The notes: generated by a model from the sequence alone, not told the origin. A stretch of 64,000 nucleotides of DNA from Enterobacter mori (GCF_025244905.1 NZ_CP104285.1:930001-994000); one strand, 5' to 3'; positions 17,499 to 27,147 are shown, counted from the stretch's first letter. Numbers and translations: made by a program.

Positions 17499-18346
17499 GT
17501 GAACGTCTGACCATTACCCCGCTGGGGCCGTACATTGGCGCGCAGGTGTCGGGCCTGGATGTGACCCGTCCGCTGAGCGATAACCAGTTTGAGCAGCTGT
17601 ATCACGCGGTGCTGCGTCATCAGGTCGTATTCCTGCGCGAACAGGCGATCACCCCGCAGCAGCAGCGCGCACTGGCCCTGCGCTTTGGCGATCTGCATAT
17701 CCACCCGGTCTATCCGCATGCGGAAGGGGTGGAGGAAATTATCGTTCTGGACACCCACAACGATAACCCGCCGGATAACGACAACTGGCACACCGACGTG
17801 ACCTTTATCGAGACGCCTCCCGCCGGTGCCATTCTGGCGGCAAAATTGCTGCCGGATACCGGCGGGGATACGCTGTGGGCGAGCGGGATTGCGGCGTATG
17901 AAGCGCTCTCCGCGCCGTTCCGGACGCTGCTCAGCGGGCTGCGGGCGGAGCACGACTTCAAAAAATCGTTCCAGGAATACAAGTACCGTAAAACGGAAGA
18001 GGAGCATCAGCGATGGCAGGAGGCGGTCGCGAAACATCCTCCGCTGTTGCACCCGGTGGTGCGGACCCATCCGGTCACGGGCAAGCAGGCGCTGTTTGTG
18101 AACGAAGGGTTCACGACGCGCATTGTGGATGTGTCCGAGAAAGAGAGTGAGGCGCTGCTGGGATTCCTGTTCGCGCACATCACTAAGCCGGAGTTTCAGG
18201 TGCGCTGGCGCTGGCAGGAAAACGATCTGGCGATCTGGGATAACCGCGTCACGCAGCACTATGCCAATGCGGACTATCTGCCGCAGCGCCGGATTATGCA
18301 GCGGGCGACGATTCTGGGGGATAAGCCGTTTTACCGTGCGCCTTGA
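17495..18346 (+). CDS. tauD: Taurine dioxygenase TauD
   Basis: A 2-oxoglutarate- and Fe(II)-dependent dioxygenase (283 residues) that oxygenates taurine, releasing sulfite and aminoacetaldehyde, and makes succinate and CO2. The metal ligands are visible: His and Asp in WHTDVTF (about residues 99-101) and the distal His in [10 protein letters not shown], followed by the 2-oxoglutarate-binding arginine in LPQRRIMQR. The gene ends only a few bases before a palindromic repeat. Confidence 0.96.
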   Translation: MSERLTITPLGPYIGAQVSGLDVTRPLSDNQFEQLYHAVLRHQVVFLREQAITPQQQRALALRFGDLHIHPVYPHAEGVEEIIVLDTHNDNPPDNDNWHTDVTFIETPPAGAILAAKLLPDTGGDTLWASGIAAYEALSAPFRTLLSGLRAEHDFKKSFQEYKYRKTEEEHQRWQEAVAKHPPLLHPVVRTHPVTGKQALFVNEGFTTRIVDVSEKESEALLGFLFAHITKPEFQVRWRWQENDLAIWDNRVTQHYANADYLPQRRIMQRATILGDKPFYRAP

Positions 18347-18439
18347 TCCCCTCACCCTAACCCTCTCCCCAAAGGGGCGAGGGGACTGCCCGGTGCGGTC
18401 TTCACCCTCTCCCTTTTAGGGAGAGGGCTGGGGTGAGGG
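18347..18439. repeat. Palindromic repeat pair between tauD and the OlsF-like gene
   Basis: Two inverted units of a GC-rich repeat family. Unit A (18349-18384) reads CCCTCACCCTAACCCTCTCC then AAAGGGGCGAGG; unit B (18404-18439) is CCCTCTCCC, TTTTA, GGGAGAGGG plus a GGGGTGAGGG tail. The arms of the two units are also complementary, making one large palindrome. GGTGCGGTCT (18392-18401) between them recurs in the mak-sbcC repeat. It lies between convergent genes and reaches into the end of the minus-strand gene. Confidence 0.8.
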
Positions 18440-20140
18440 TTGTAAATGCGCCTCAATATACCGCTGATAGCGGTTCGCCTTCAGGTAACATAAATCCACC
18501 AGAACCAGTCCGTCGACGCAGTTGTTGAACGCCGGATCGCTGCCAAAATCAATAAACTGCACGCCGCCGGGTTCGCACAGCTCGGAATACTGTTTGTAGA
18601 GCGGCGGAATACCGCAGCCCAGATTGCCGAGCAGGGATTTCAGCTTCGTCAGATCGTCCACGTAATCCACGCCGCCAAACTGCGCCAGCACGTCCGGCAG
18701 CGATGCGGGATAGGGCTGACGCGAGGCGGCGAGCGGATGCGTCGCCGGGAACCACAGGCGGTAAAATGCGACCAGCAGATCCCGCGCGGCAGGCGGTAAG
18801 CCGCCGGAGATAGAGACTGGGCCAAACAGGTAGCGGTAGTGCGGATAACGCGCCAGATAAGCCCCAATTCCGGACCATAAATAATCCAGGCCGCGGCGTC
18901 CCCAGTAGCGCGGCTGAATGAAGCTGCGCCCCAGTTCGATACCGTGTTCCAGCACGTCCTGCATTTTGTCGTCATAGTGAAACAGGCTATAGCTGTACAA
19001 CCCCTCCAGACCGCGACGTTCAACCTGTTTTGCGGTCGGCATAAAGCGATACGCGCCGACGATCTCCAGATCCTCTTCATCCCAGAGGATCAGGTGCAGA
19101 TAATCGTCATCATAGCTGTCCGTATCCCGGCGTTTGCCGCTCCCTTCTTCCACGGCGCGAAAGGCAATCTCGCGCAGGCGGCCCAGTTCGCGCAGCAGAG
19201 GAGCCTCTTCTTGCCCGTTGCGCTGCCACAGATAGATGGTTTTGCCGTCGCTGGTTTTCCCCAGACACTCGGCCTGCGCCAGTTCACGCCTCAGCGTAGC
19301 CCGGTCTTCCGGACGGGCAATGGCGCACTGGGTTTTAAAGACGCCAGGCACTCCCTTGCCAAGACGCATCACATGCTGACGACACTGCTCGGCCATCTCA
19401 CGCGACGAAAGGGTGGCGCTATGCCAGTGATGCCACGCAATCTGCTGGCCGATTTTAATCGGCAGCTGGCTATGGCGTCGGCGGAACATTTGTTGCATCA
19501 GCAGCAGCATGGACAGCGTCGGCGACACCAGCGTGCTGGCATAAAAGAGCAGGCTGTTATGCGCCTGAATATGTACCGGCAACAGCGGGGCGCGCAGCTT
19601 GCTGGCGAGTTTTATAAAGCCTGAGTGCCACTTTTTATCGCGGACGCCTTTTCGCGTGGGGCGCGAAACTTCTCCGGCCGGGAAGAAGATCAGCACGCCT
19701 GCGTTTTGCAGATGCTGTTCCATCTGGACCAGCGACGATTTCGCCGTCCTGCCGCCCATATTGTCCACCGGAATAAACAGCGAACTGAGGGGCTCAAGGT
19801 GAGTCAACATCCGGTTGGTCACGACTTTAACATCACGTCGCACGCGGGAGACGGCGTACATCAGCGCCAGCCCGTCCAGCGTACCCGTCGGGTGGTTGGC
19901 AATAATGACCAGCGGGCCATGTTCGGGGATTTGTTCGAGATCGCGGGCGGAAACGGTGCAGAGAATATCAAGGTGTTCCAGAACTTGCTCCACCATATCC
20001 AGTCCTTTCAGGTGGCGGTGGGCTGCGGCAAATTGCTGAAATTCGTCTTCGTAAAACAGTCTTTTTAACAGACTTTTTTGCCAGGGTGCAGGCCTCGCCT
20101 GAGGCCAAAGATCGTCGAGAACGCTATCGAGGCTAAACAT
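18416..20140 (-). CDS. olsF: Two-domain acyltransferase, OlsF-like ornithine lipid synthase
   Basis: A 574-residue protein with an N-terminal PlsC-type acyltransferase (NHPTGTLDG at about 82-90 with His83 and Asp89; FPAGEVSRP near 153-161) and a C-terminal Acetyltransf_5/OlsB-like N-acyltransferase (about 290-440, LRELGRLREIAFRAVEEGSG). This order matches OlsF of Serratia, which makes ornithine lipids alone by first N-acylating ornithine and then O-acylating the product. The start has a strong GGAGGAG site. The last eight residues (QPSPQPSP) are encoded by a palindromic repeat, so the native C-terminus has been replaced or extended. Older annotations call such proteins hemolysin or GNAT; biochemical activity here is inferred. 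Confidence 0.7.
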   Translation of the reverse strand: MFSLDSVLDDLWPQARPAPWQKSLLKRLFYEDEFQQFAAAHRHLKGLDMVEQVLEHLDILCTVSARDLEQIPEHGPLVIIANHPTGTLDGLALMYAVSRVRRDVKVVTNRMLTHLEPLSSLFIPVDNMGGRTAKSSLVQMEQHLQNAGVLIFFPAGEVSRPTRKGVRDKKWHSGFIKLASKLRAPLLPVHIQAHNSLLFYASTLVSPTLSMLLLMQQMFRRRHSQLPIKIGQQIAWHHWHSATLSSREMAEQCRQHVMRLGKGVPGVFKTQCAIARPEDRATLRRELAQAECLGKTSDGKTIYLWQRNGQEEAPLLRELGRLREIAFRAVEEGSGKRRDTDSYDDDYLHLILWDEEDLEIVGAYRFMPTAKQVERRGLEGLYSYSLFHYDDKMQDVLEHGIELGRSFIQPRYWGRRGLDYLWSGIGAYLARYPHYRYLFGPVSISGGLPPAARDLLVAFYRLWFPATHPLAASRQPYPASLPDVLAQFGGVDYVDDLTKLKSLLGNLGCGIPPLYKQYSELCEPGGVQFIDFGSDPAFNNCVDGLVLVDLCYLKANRYQRYIEAHLQPSPQPSP

Positions 20141-20212
20141 GGTTACTCCTCCTGCCGTCTTGCGAAGACAGTAGAAGGAGCAGATGTCGGTTGTATTGCA
20201 GTTTGGTGAAGA

Positions 20213-21187
20213 TTAGCGGAGGATTTTTTTCTCGGCGAGATCCAGCGCGAAGTAGCTGAAGATCAGATCCGCGCCGGCGCGTTTGATCGCCCCCAGGCTT
20301 TCGAGGATCACTTTCTCTTCGTCGATGGCACCTGCCTGCGCGGCGAATTTGATCATCGCGTACTCGCCGCTGACCTGGTAAGCGCCAAGCGGCAGCTCGC
20401 TGCGTTCGCGGATGTCGCGCAGGATGTCGAGATACGCGCCCGCTGGTTTCACCATCAGGCAATCTGCGCCCTGGGCTTCATCAAGCAGGGATTCACGAAT
20501 CGCTTCCCGACGGTTTAGCGGGTTCATCTGATAGGTTTTACGATCGCCTTTCAGCGCTGTACCGGCCGCTTCACGGAACGGACCGTAGAAGGAGGAGGCA
20601 AATTTGGTGGAGTAGGACATGATGGCGGTATCGGTAAAGCCCGCCGCATCCAGCGCCTGACGGATCGCCTGAACCTGTCCGTCCATCGCCGCTGATGGGG
20701 CAATGAAATCCGCACCCGCAGCGGCAGCCACGACCGCCTGTTTGCCAAGGTTCACCAGGGTGGCATCGTTGTCCACGCCGTGATCGCACAGCACGCCGCA
20801 GTGGCCGTGTGAGGTGTATTCGCAGAAACAGGTATCGGACATGACGATCATTTCCGGCACGGTCTCTTTGCAGATGCGGGACATCCGGGCGACGAGGCCA
20901 TCTTCTTTCCACGCATCGCTGCCGGTGGCGTCGGTGTGGTGAGAGATGCCGAAGGTCATCACCGAACGGATCCCCGCGTTGGCGATGCGTTCAATCTCAC
21001 GCGCCAGATGCTTTTCCGGAATGCGCATCACGCCCGGCATCGCTTCGATGGCTTTGTAGTCATCGATCTCTTCTTCGACAAAAATCGGCAACACCAGATC
21101 GTTTAAGGTCAGGGTTGTCTCTTCAAACATAGCGCGCAGTGCAGGTGACTTGCGCAGGCGGCGGGGACGTGCAATTAAATCGGTCAT
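20213..21187 (-). CDS. hemB: Porphobilinogen synthase HemB (ALA dehydratase)
   Basis: Condenses two 5-aminolevulinate molecules into porphobilinogen, an early haem step in the cytoplasm. The 324-residue protein starts at ATG 21187 ([14 protein letters not shown]), the E. coli position; the longer upstream open frame is AT-rich non-coding sequence. Zinc cysteines are in [14 protein letters not shown], and the two active-site lysines are in [12 protein letters not shown] and [10 protein letters not shown]. It is followed after about 70 bases by the OlsF-like gene on the same strand. Confidence 0.96.
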   Translation of the reverse strand: MTDLIARPRRLRKSPALRAMFEETTLTLNDLVLPIFVEEEIDDYKAIEAMPGVMRIPEKHLAREIERIANAGIRSVMTFGISHHTDATGSDAWKEDGLVARMSRICKETVPEMIVMSDTCFCEYTSHGHCGVLCDHGVDNDATLVNLGKQAVVAAAAGADFIAPSAAMDGQVQAIRQALDAAGFTDTAIMSYSTKFASSFYGPFREAAGTALKGDRKTYQMNPLNRREAIRESLLDEAQGADCLMVKPAGAYLDILRDIRERSELPLGAYQVSGEYAMIKFAAQAGAIDEEKVILESLGAIKRAGADLIFSYFALDLAEKKILR

Positions 21188-21640
21188 GGTATGCCTGATG
21201 TTTGTGGAACAAAGAAGACTAGTGTACATGAAAGTGAAGAGGGGTGTTTTACGAAATTGGGCATTTTGTTTTTGCGAAATGCGGCAGGTTAGATTCTCTG
21301 TCATTAATATAGAATGCAGGTCAGTATAACGCTGAGAGGGGAATGAGATATTCATTTTATTTCTATATTGAAATGAATGCATAATTTAAAGTGATTCATT
21401 ATTTTTTATTATGTGATGTCATCATTGATGTGGTTGTGTATTAACTTTCTGTTTTTATAATATTTATTTTATAGCGCCTCATGCTTTTTGGGGCTGGATG
21501 TGTTATTTGTCTGTATACGGACTTAATGGAAACATTCATTGAACCTTTTCGAAATGAAACTGCATAATTCCCTCCGCAATTAAACATTGCAAATTCATTG
21601 ATGGACAAACTTGCTTACGTCCCTGAGGAGGGATGACCCA
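21188..21640. other. AT-rich divergent region between hemB and the autotransporter
   Basis: About 450 AT-rich bases with promoters for both divergent genes presumed inside. No coding frame is convincing, and I saw no repeat or operator strong enough to name. The long gap and base composition suggest silenced, regulated expression of the autotransporter. Confidence 0.45.
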
Positions 21641-24415
21641 ATGCAAACATGGAAAAAGAAACTGGTTGTATCTCAACTTGCATTAGCCTGCACTCTGGCT
21701 ATCGCTTCTCAGGCCAATGCGAAGGATATTTCCGGCACAACGTATAATACCTACGGATACGATAATACCGCGTCCACTCCGTGGTATTATGGCTATGCCG
21801 ACTGGGATTACTCAGATGCCATCCACGATGGTGATATTTATCCGGTGATTAATAAAGCCACCGTGAATGGTGTTATTTCAACATACTCTCTTGATGATGG
21901 TATAAATGGTCGGGCGAATGCGTTGAGCATTTCCAACAGTACCATTAATGGCATGATCACTTCTGAATGTATGACCACCTCCTGTGCCGATGGTATAGAT
22001 ACCGATGGTACAACACATTCTCAGTACGATCGTTTTAGCCTGACCGTGGATAACTCTACGATCAATGATACCTATGAGCATTACGCTTACGATGTCGTAA
22101 ATGGCCAGAACACAGAGACGCATTATCTGGACACTTATGCTCTGGGGAATGCGATTACCCTGGATGTTGAATCGGATATCGTAATCCAGAATAATTCTCA
22201 CGTTGCGGGTATTACTCTGACGCAGGGGTACCAGGAACTGGATAATACTCCGTATGACGGTGTTGAAGGCGTAGCCAACAGCAGCAACGTCTTTACCGAC
22301 ACGCTACTGGTAAAAGACTCCGTCCTCACCTCGGGTGCATACAGCGATCTGGGCACCAACGGTTTCTATGGCCAAGCGGCCAAGCCGAGCGACTACGGTG
22401 AAACCAACGCGACGGCGGCGGATGACGCAGCGCTGATCGTGGCTGCCAGCGCGTCTGACAACGCGATGCAGACGACAGCTACGTTCGACCACTCCACCAT
22501 TACAGGTGACATCCTGTTCGCCAGCACCTTTGATAACAACTTCTACGAGAATGGTGACCCGGCAACCGATACCACCGATGACGGTGTGTACAACCCTACC
22601 ACCAACGGCTGGGACGGTACTGATACGCTCGATGTTACGCTGACCAACGGCAGTAAATGGGTGGGTGCAGCTCAGTCAAGCGTCGAAGCTATCGGCACGG
22701 CGCAGATGTACGGTCAGGGCTACAGCAACGTCGACTGGCGCACGCTCTCTCCAAACAGTATCTGGCCTGATTCCACTTACGACAGCAACGGTCACGTTGC
22801 GGGCGAAGAGGTATATCAAAGCGGTCTGTTTAACATTGCGCTGGACAACGGTTCTGAGTGGGATACCCGCAAGCTGTCTAACATTGATACGCTGACGGTA
22901 AACAATCAGTCTCAGGTCAATGTTGAAAACTCTGGCCTGCTGGCGGATACCATCACCCTGACCAATGCCTCTTCATTGAATATCGGTGACAGCGGTGGTG
23001 TGGCAACCGACCATCTGTATCTGGACAGCTATAGCCGTGCGGCACTGACGGAAGAAACGGCCGATCTGTATGCCAATACCATCACCGTGGATAACGGTGC
23101 TGAGCTGGCGCTGGGGCTGGGTCAGGTTGATACGCACAATATGGTACTGACCGACGGCGGCGTGCTGAATGTGGCCAGCCGCGATTATGTGCTGAACAGC
23201 GATCTCAACAACGCACGCTATATCACCAACGATAAGTACCATGCCGATTACGACTACGGCGTTGTGGCGATTAATTCTGATGGCCACCTGTCAGTGAACG
23301 GTGACGTCGCAGGTAACTACAAGGTGCGCATCGATGATGCGACCGGTGCCGGTTCCGTTGCCGATTACAAGAATAAAGAGATCGTCCGCATTTATGACAA
23401 TAACGCGGATACCACAGCCAGCTTTACTGCCGCGAACAAAGCCGATTTAGGTGCTTACACCTATCAGGCGCAGCAGAAAGGTGACACCGTTGTTCTGCAG
23501 CAGAAAGAGCTGACTGACTATGCCAACATGGCGCTGAGCATCCCGTCTGCTAACAGCAACATCTGGAACCTGCAGCAGGATACCGTCGGCACGCGTCTGA
23601 CCAACAGCCGCCACGGCCTGGCGGATAACGGCGGAGCGTGGGTGAGCTACTTTGGTGGCAACTTCGACGCTGATAACGGCAACGTTAGCTACGATCAGGA
23701 CGTGAGCGGCATTATGGTTGGTCTGGATACGCAGATTGACGGTAATAATGCGAAGTGGATCGTCGGTGGTGCGGCAGGTTTCGCGAAGGGTGATATCAGC
23801 GATCGTACCGGTCAGGTCGATCAGGACAGCCAGACGGCGATGATCTACGCGTCGGCGAAGTTCATGAACGATCTGTTCCTCGACAGCTCCCTGAGCTACA
23901 CCCGCTTCAACAGCGATCTCTCTGCTAACATGAGCAACGGTCAGTATGTTGACGGCAACACCACCAATGATGCAGTTGGTTTTGGGCTGAAACTGGGCTA
24001 CGACTGGAAACCAAACCTGTCCGGCTATGTCACACCATACGCAGCCGTGTCTGGCCTGTTCCAGTCTGGCGATGATTATCGTCTCAGTAATGACATGCGC
24101 ATGGATGGGCAGTCTTACGATAGCCTGCGTTATGAACTCGGTGTTGATGCGGGTTACACCTTCAACTACGGCGGCGATCAGGCTCTGACGCCTTACTTCA
24201 AACTTGCCTACGTTTATGACGATGCCGATAACAATGCCGACATTAACGGTGACAGCATTGATAACGGCGTGAAAGGCTCCGCTGTGCGGGTAGGGCTGGG
24301 CACCCAGTTCAGCTTCACGAAGAACTTCAGTGCGTATACTGATGCCACTTATCTGGGCGGCGGCGACGTTGATCAGAACTGGGGCGCAAACCTGGGTGTG
24401 AAATATACCTGGTAA
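21641..24415 (+). CDS. Classical (type Va) autotransporter adhesin, YaiT/EhaB/UpaC position
   Basis: A 924-residue protein: signal peptide (KKLVVSQLALACTLAIASQA, cleavage after ANA), a passenger of about 630 residues rich in Asn, Asp, Thr and Tyr with many short beta-strand repeats typical of pectate-lyase-like helices, and a C-terminal autotransporter barrel from about residue 665 (GGAWVSYFGGNFDADNGNVS) to the terminal Tyr-Thr-Trp. I start at ATG 21641 behind GAGGAGGG rather than an in-frame codon 30 bases earlier. In E. coli the hemB neighbour is yaiT, disrupted in K-12, and its intact relatives promote adhesion and biofilm. This copy is intact; receptor unknown. Confidence 0.88.
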   Translation: MQTWKKKLVVSQLALACTLAIASQANAKDISGTTYNTYGYDNTASTPWYYGYADWDYSDAIHDGDIYPVINKATVNGVISTYSLDDGINGRANALSISNSTINGMITSECMTTSCADGIDTDGTTHSQYDRFSLTVDNSTINDTYEHYAYDVVNGQNTETHYLDTYALGNAITLDVESDIVIQNNSHVAGITLTQGYQELDNTPYDGVEGVANSSNVFTDTLLVKDSVLTSGAYSDLGTNGFYGQAAKPSDYGETNATAADDAALIVAASASDNAMQTTATFDHSTITGDILFASTFDNNFYENGDPATDTTDDGVYNPTTNGWDGTDTLDVTLTNGSKWVGAAQSSVEAIGTAQMYGQGYSNVDWRTLSPNSIWPDSTYDSNGHVAGEEVYQSGLFNIALDNGSEWDTRKLSNIDTLTVNNQSQVNVENSGLLADTITLTNASSLNIGDSGGVATDHLYLDSYSRAALTEETADLYANTITVDNGAELALGLGQVDTHNMVLTDGGVLNVASRDYVLNSDLNNARYITNDKYHADYDYGVVAINSDGHLSVNGDVAGNYKVRIDDATGAGSVADYKNKEIVRIYDNNADTTASFTAANKADLGAYTYQAQQKGDTVVLQQKELTDYANMALSIPSANSNIWNLQQDTVGTRLTNSRHGLADNGGAWVSYFGGNFDADNGNVSYDQDVSGIMVGLDTQIDGNNAKWIVGGAAGFAKGDISDRTGQVDQDSQTAMIYASAKFMNDLFLDSSLSYTRFNSDLSANMSNGQYVDGNTTNDAVGFGLKLGYDWKPNLSGYVTPYAAVSGLFQSGDDYRLSNDMRMDGQSYDSLRYELGVDAGYTFNYGGDQALTPYFKLAYVYDDADNNADINGDSIDNGVKGSAVRVGLGTQFSFTKNFSAYTDATYLGGGDVDQNWGANLGVKYTW

Positions 24416-24420
24416 TGAAT

Positions 24421-24454
24421 AAAAGCGGGGGAGTGGTTATCTCCCCCGCTTTTT
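24421..24454 (+). terminator. Terminator of the autotransporter gene
   Basis: AAAAGCGGGGGAG pairs perfectly with CTCCCCCGCTTTT around TGGTTAT, ending in a T-run. It starts 5 bases after the stop codon and is one of the strongest terminators in the window. Confidence 0.92.
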
Positions 24455-24509
24455 ACAGAAGTAATAAAAATAATATTGAACCGACAAATACGGATGTCTT
24501 GAGGTCTGC

Positions 24510-25133
24510 ATGAACGTTAATGCGAAACCGCTTTCTGAATTACGCCGGCTCGAACAGTGTTTGATAGCAGCCAGTACTCCTTTTAAATCTGCTCCACAAC
24601 AATTAATTACATCTGGTGAATGTAATGAATCCTGCACACTTGTATTGCAAACGGGTGTTATCGAAATCTATCGACATTCAGATGAGTTGCTTGTGGGTAT
24701 CGCTACAGCGCCTTTTATTTTGGGGATGTCCACAGTGATGATTAATCACTGCCAGAAATATAGAGTGATAGCCAAAACACCCTGCACGGGATTTTATTTG
24801 CCCACAGAAACCACCCGTCAACTCATCCAACAGAATTCCCTCTGGAAAGAGGCCTTCTGCTGGCTATCCTGGATAAATTGCATTCTTGGAAAACGTGATA
24901 TGCAGCTGGTTGGCAATAACTCTTATCACCAAATCCGCGCGATGTTGCTGAATATGGCCGAGTGGGACGAAACGCTGCGTTCAAAAATCGGTGTGATGAA
25001 TCATATTCAGCAAAGTACGCGTATTTCACGTTCTGTTGTTGCAGAAGTTCTGGCAGCCCTGCGACAGGGAAACTACATCAATATGAGCCGGGGCAAGCTG
25101 GTCAGCATCAACCGCTTGCCCACGGAATATTAA
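24510..25133 (+). CDS. yaiV: Crp-fold transcriptional regulator YaiV/IprA
   Basis: A 207-residue protein collinear with E. coli YaiV, including EAFCWLSW, QLVGNNSYHQIRAMLL, SRSVVAEVLAALRQGNYI and SINRLPTEY. It has a cyclic-nucleotide-binding-like N-terminal fold and a C-terminal winged helix, without the usual cAMP-contact residues. The Salmonella homologue IprA modulates peroxide resistance. In E. coli it also sits beside the hemB-linked autotransporter, so it may regulate that gene; this is inference. It is convergent with ampH, whose stop lies 2 bases away. Confidence 0.88.
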   Translation: MNVNAKPLSELRRLEQCLIAASTPFKSAPQQLITSGECNESCTLVLQTGVIEIYRHSDELLVGIATAPFILGMSTVMINHCQKYRVIAKTPCTGFYLPTETTRQLIQQNSLWKEAFCWLSWINCILGKRDMQLVGNNSYHQIRAMLLNMAEWDETLRSKIGVMNHIQQSTRISRSVVAEVLAALRQGNYINMSRGKLVSINRLPTEY

Positions 25134-25135
25134 GA

Positions 25136-26296
25136 TCAGTTAGACGCGGTGAGAACCTGGGCTTTATTGGCGCTCAGTTCAGCCACTAAGTTATTAATTC
25201 CGTCACTCATATTAACGAAACGCGTGTTCGGCGAGCGGGTAACGACCACAAACGCCCCTACGTTGGACTGCGGGATCATCGCCATATAGGTGATGAATCC
25301 GCCGCCGCCGCCCGTTTTCTGAATAATGCCCGGGCGGCCGTCTTTCGGCGCCATGTACACCCAGCCCAAACCGAGGGCGTCGGCTTTACCCGGTACATCC
25401 ATGCCGATAACGCGGGTCAGTTGGGTACGCTGATAAATCAGCGTTTGCATGCGATCGGCCTGGTGGGTGCGAGAGTAGAAATCCGAAGAGAGGAACTGCT
25501 GCATCCAGCGCATCATGTCGCCAGGCGTGGAATACACACCACCGCTGCCGATCGCCGCCAGGGTGTTATTACACGGGCTGGCACCTTTTTCAGCGACCAT
25601 CAGGCGACGGCACTGGTCCGGGGAGGGGGTAAAGGTGGTGTCCTTCATCCCCAACGGACGGGTAATCTGCTCTTCAAACAGCTGAGGATAGGGTTTACCC
25701 GAAGCAGTCGATAACGCATCGGCCAGCAGATCAAACGCGAGGTTTGAATAGGCGGCCTGCGAACCCGGTGTGGTTTTCAGCGTCGCGGTGCTCAGGTAAT
25801 TCCAGCGCTGTTCGCGCGTCGGCCAGACAAAGACGGGACGATGTGCCGCGCCGCCAGGTTGTTCTCGCGGCAGGGCACTGGTGTGGGTCGCCAGGTTGAC
25901 CAGTCTGATTGGTGCACCCTGGTAAGTCGGGACGCGAGCGCCTGGAGGTGCGTATTTGCTGAGCGGGTCGTCGAGTTTAACCACGCCCTGGTCGAGAAGC
26001 TTCACCAGCATTTCGCTGGTCATCAGCTTGGTGATGGAGGCAATACGGATCACCGAATCCAACTGCGGGTGAATGTTATTCCCCGGACGCGTTTCACCAA
26101 AGCTGCGAAACACGCGCTGGTTACCGTCAATGACCACCAGCGCCATTCCCGTCCCGCCGCTGCCGTAATAGATCAGGTTCGCGTAGCGATCGGCGATATC
26201 AGAGGCTAAAACCGGGGCCGTCAGCGGCTGCGCTGCCTGGGCGGTGGAGAAGCTCACCGCGCATAGCGCGGCGAAAGTGAGCAGACAACGTTTCAA
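25136..26296 (-). CDS. ampH: Penicillin-binding protein AmpH (DD-carboxypeptidase/endopeptidase)
   Basis: A class C beta-lactamase-fold enzyme of 386 residues that trims peptidoglycan (DD-carboxypeptidase and DD-endopeptidase) in the periplasm. Signal peptide to about AQA. The serine motif SITK, the tyrosine motif YSN (in AAYSNLAFDLL) and the KTGGGGG motif are visible. It is very close to E. coli AmpH in sequence and length. It is not the inducible AmpC of Enterobacter, which is a different gene and is not in this window. Confidence 0.95.
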   Translation of the reverse strand: MKRCLLTFAALCAVSFSTAQAAQPLTAPVLASDIADRYANLIYYGSGGTGMALVVIDGNQRVFRSFGETRPGNNIHPQLDSVIRIASITKLMTSEMLVKLLDQGVVKLDDPLSKYAPPGARVPTYQGAPIRLVNLATHTSALPREQPGGAAHRPVFVWPTREQRWNYLSTATLKTTPGSQAAYSNLAFDLLADALSTASGKPYPQLFEEQITRPLGMKDTTFTPSPDQCRRLMVAEKGASPCNNTLAAIGSGGVYSTPGDMMRWMQQFLSSDFYSRTHQADRMQTLIYQRTQLTRVIGMDVPGKADALGLGWVYMAPKDGRPGIIQKTGGGGGFITYMAMIPQSNVGAFVVVTRSPNTRFVNMSDGINNLVAELSANKAQVLTASN

Positions 26297-26499
26297 CGAA
26301 AAGCATCCATCAAGTAAATAAGGAAAGTTAGGGTATTTATACTACTAATCGGTAAGCTGCAAAGGCCCGAATTGCATAACGATAGCGAGAAAAACGTAAC
26401 CATGGGTAAATATGAACAATTTACTTGCGGCCTGGATCCCATTTTGTGACATCGGGCTTATGATAGGCAGCAGTGCAACTCAATCTTGCGGGGAACGGT

Positions 26500-27033
26500 A
26501 TGTCTGATAAGCGTGTGGTTATGGTGGTTGATATGCAGAATGGGGTATTCGAGACGCCGCGTCATCAGCGCGAGAAATGTGTCTCACTGATCAACCAGCT
26601 TACGCAGGCTGCCGACAGGGTGGTTTTTATACAGCATACCGAAGCCGGGGGCCTGGAAGAGGGAAGTGAAGGGTTTGCGTTGCTTCCGGAGCTAAACCAG
26701 CCAGCAGGTGCGTTGTACGTCACCAAAACCGCCTGCGATGCCTTCTATAACACCGCGCTTGAGACGCTGCTGCGTGAGCAGGGCATTCGCGAGTTTGTCA
26801 TTTGCGGCTGTGCCACCGATTACTGTGTCGATGCCACCCTCAAAAACGGCGTCAGCCGGGGCTACCATATCACGGTTGCTGAGGATGCCCACACCACGGC
26901 CAATCGCCCGGCGGCAGAAGCCCAGGTTCTGATTGCCCACTACAACGATGTCTGGCGTGACTTTATCGCCCCTGCCAATCCACCGTCGGTGAAACGCACC
27001 GAAACAATTCTCGAAAACTGGAAAGCGAACTAA
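26500..27033 (+). CDS. Isochorismatase-fold cysteine hydrolase
   Basis: A 177-residue cytoplasmic hydrolase with the complete triad: Asp in VVDMQNGVF (about residue 11), Lys in YVTKTACDAF and Cys in CGCATDYCVDATLKNG. This family includes isochorismatases, nicotinamidases and N-carbamoyl hydrolases; the substrate cannot be read from sequence. I chose ATG 26500 (MSDKRVVMVVDMQ) because the fold begins at once; a GTG 27 bases upstream is in frame. E. coli K-12 has no gene here between ampH and sbmA. Confidence 0.82.
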   Translation: MSDKRVVMVVDMQNGVFETPRHQREKCVSLINQLTQAADRVVFIQHTEAGGLEEGSEGFALLPELNQPAGALYVTKTACDAFYNTALETLLREQGIREFVICGCATDYCVDATLKNGVSRGYHITVAEDAHTTANRPAAEAQVLIAHYNDVWRDFIAPANPPSVKRTETILENWKAN

Positions 27034-27048
27034 TAATAAACCCACGGG

Positions 27049-27094
27049 TCTGACCTTTTTGCCTGCGCCACTGGCGGGTTCAGGTCAGATTTTC
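27049..27094 (+). terminator. Terminator between the hydrolase gene and sbmA
   Basis: TCTGACCT and AGGTCAGA form a perfect 8-bp outer stem with a second GC-rich hairpin inside the loop, followed by TTTTC. It begins 16 bases after the hydrolase stop. Confidence 0.75.
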
Positions 27095-27147
27095 GTGTGG
27101 CGATGTGTTGAGCACAGCAACAGCCAGAACAACAAGAAGGAAGCACA

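Noticed and set aside
18347..18439. ERIC element or CRISPR repeat
   Set aside because: The units are 35 bases with inverted orientation and different loops; there are no regularly spaced direct repeats and the sequence does not resemble ERIC.
25136..26296. Chromosomal AmpC beta-lactamase of Enterobacter
   Set aside because: The protein matches AmpH end to end, including genomic place next to sbmA, and no ampR is adjacent.
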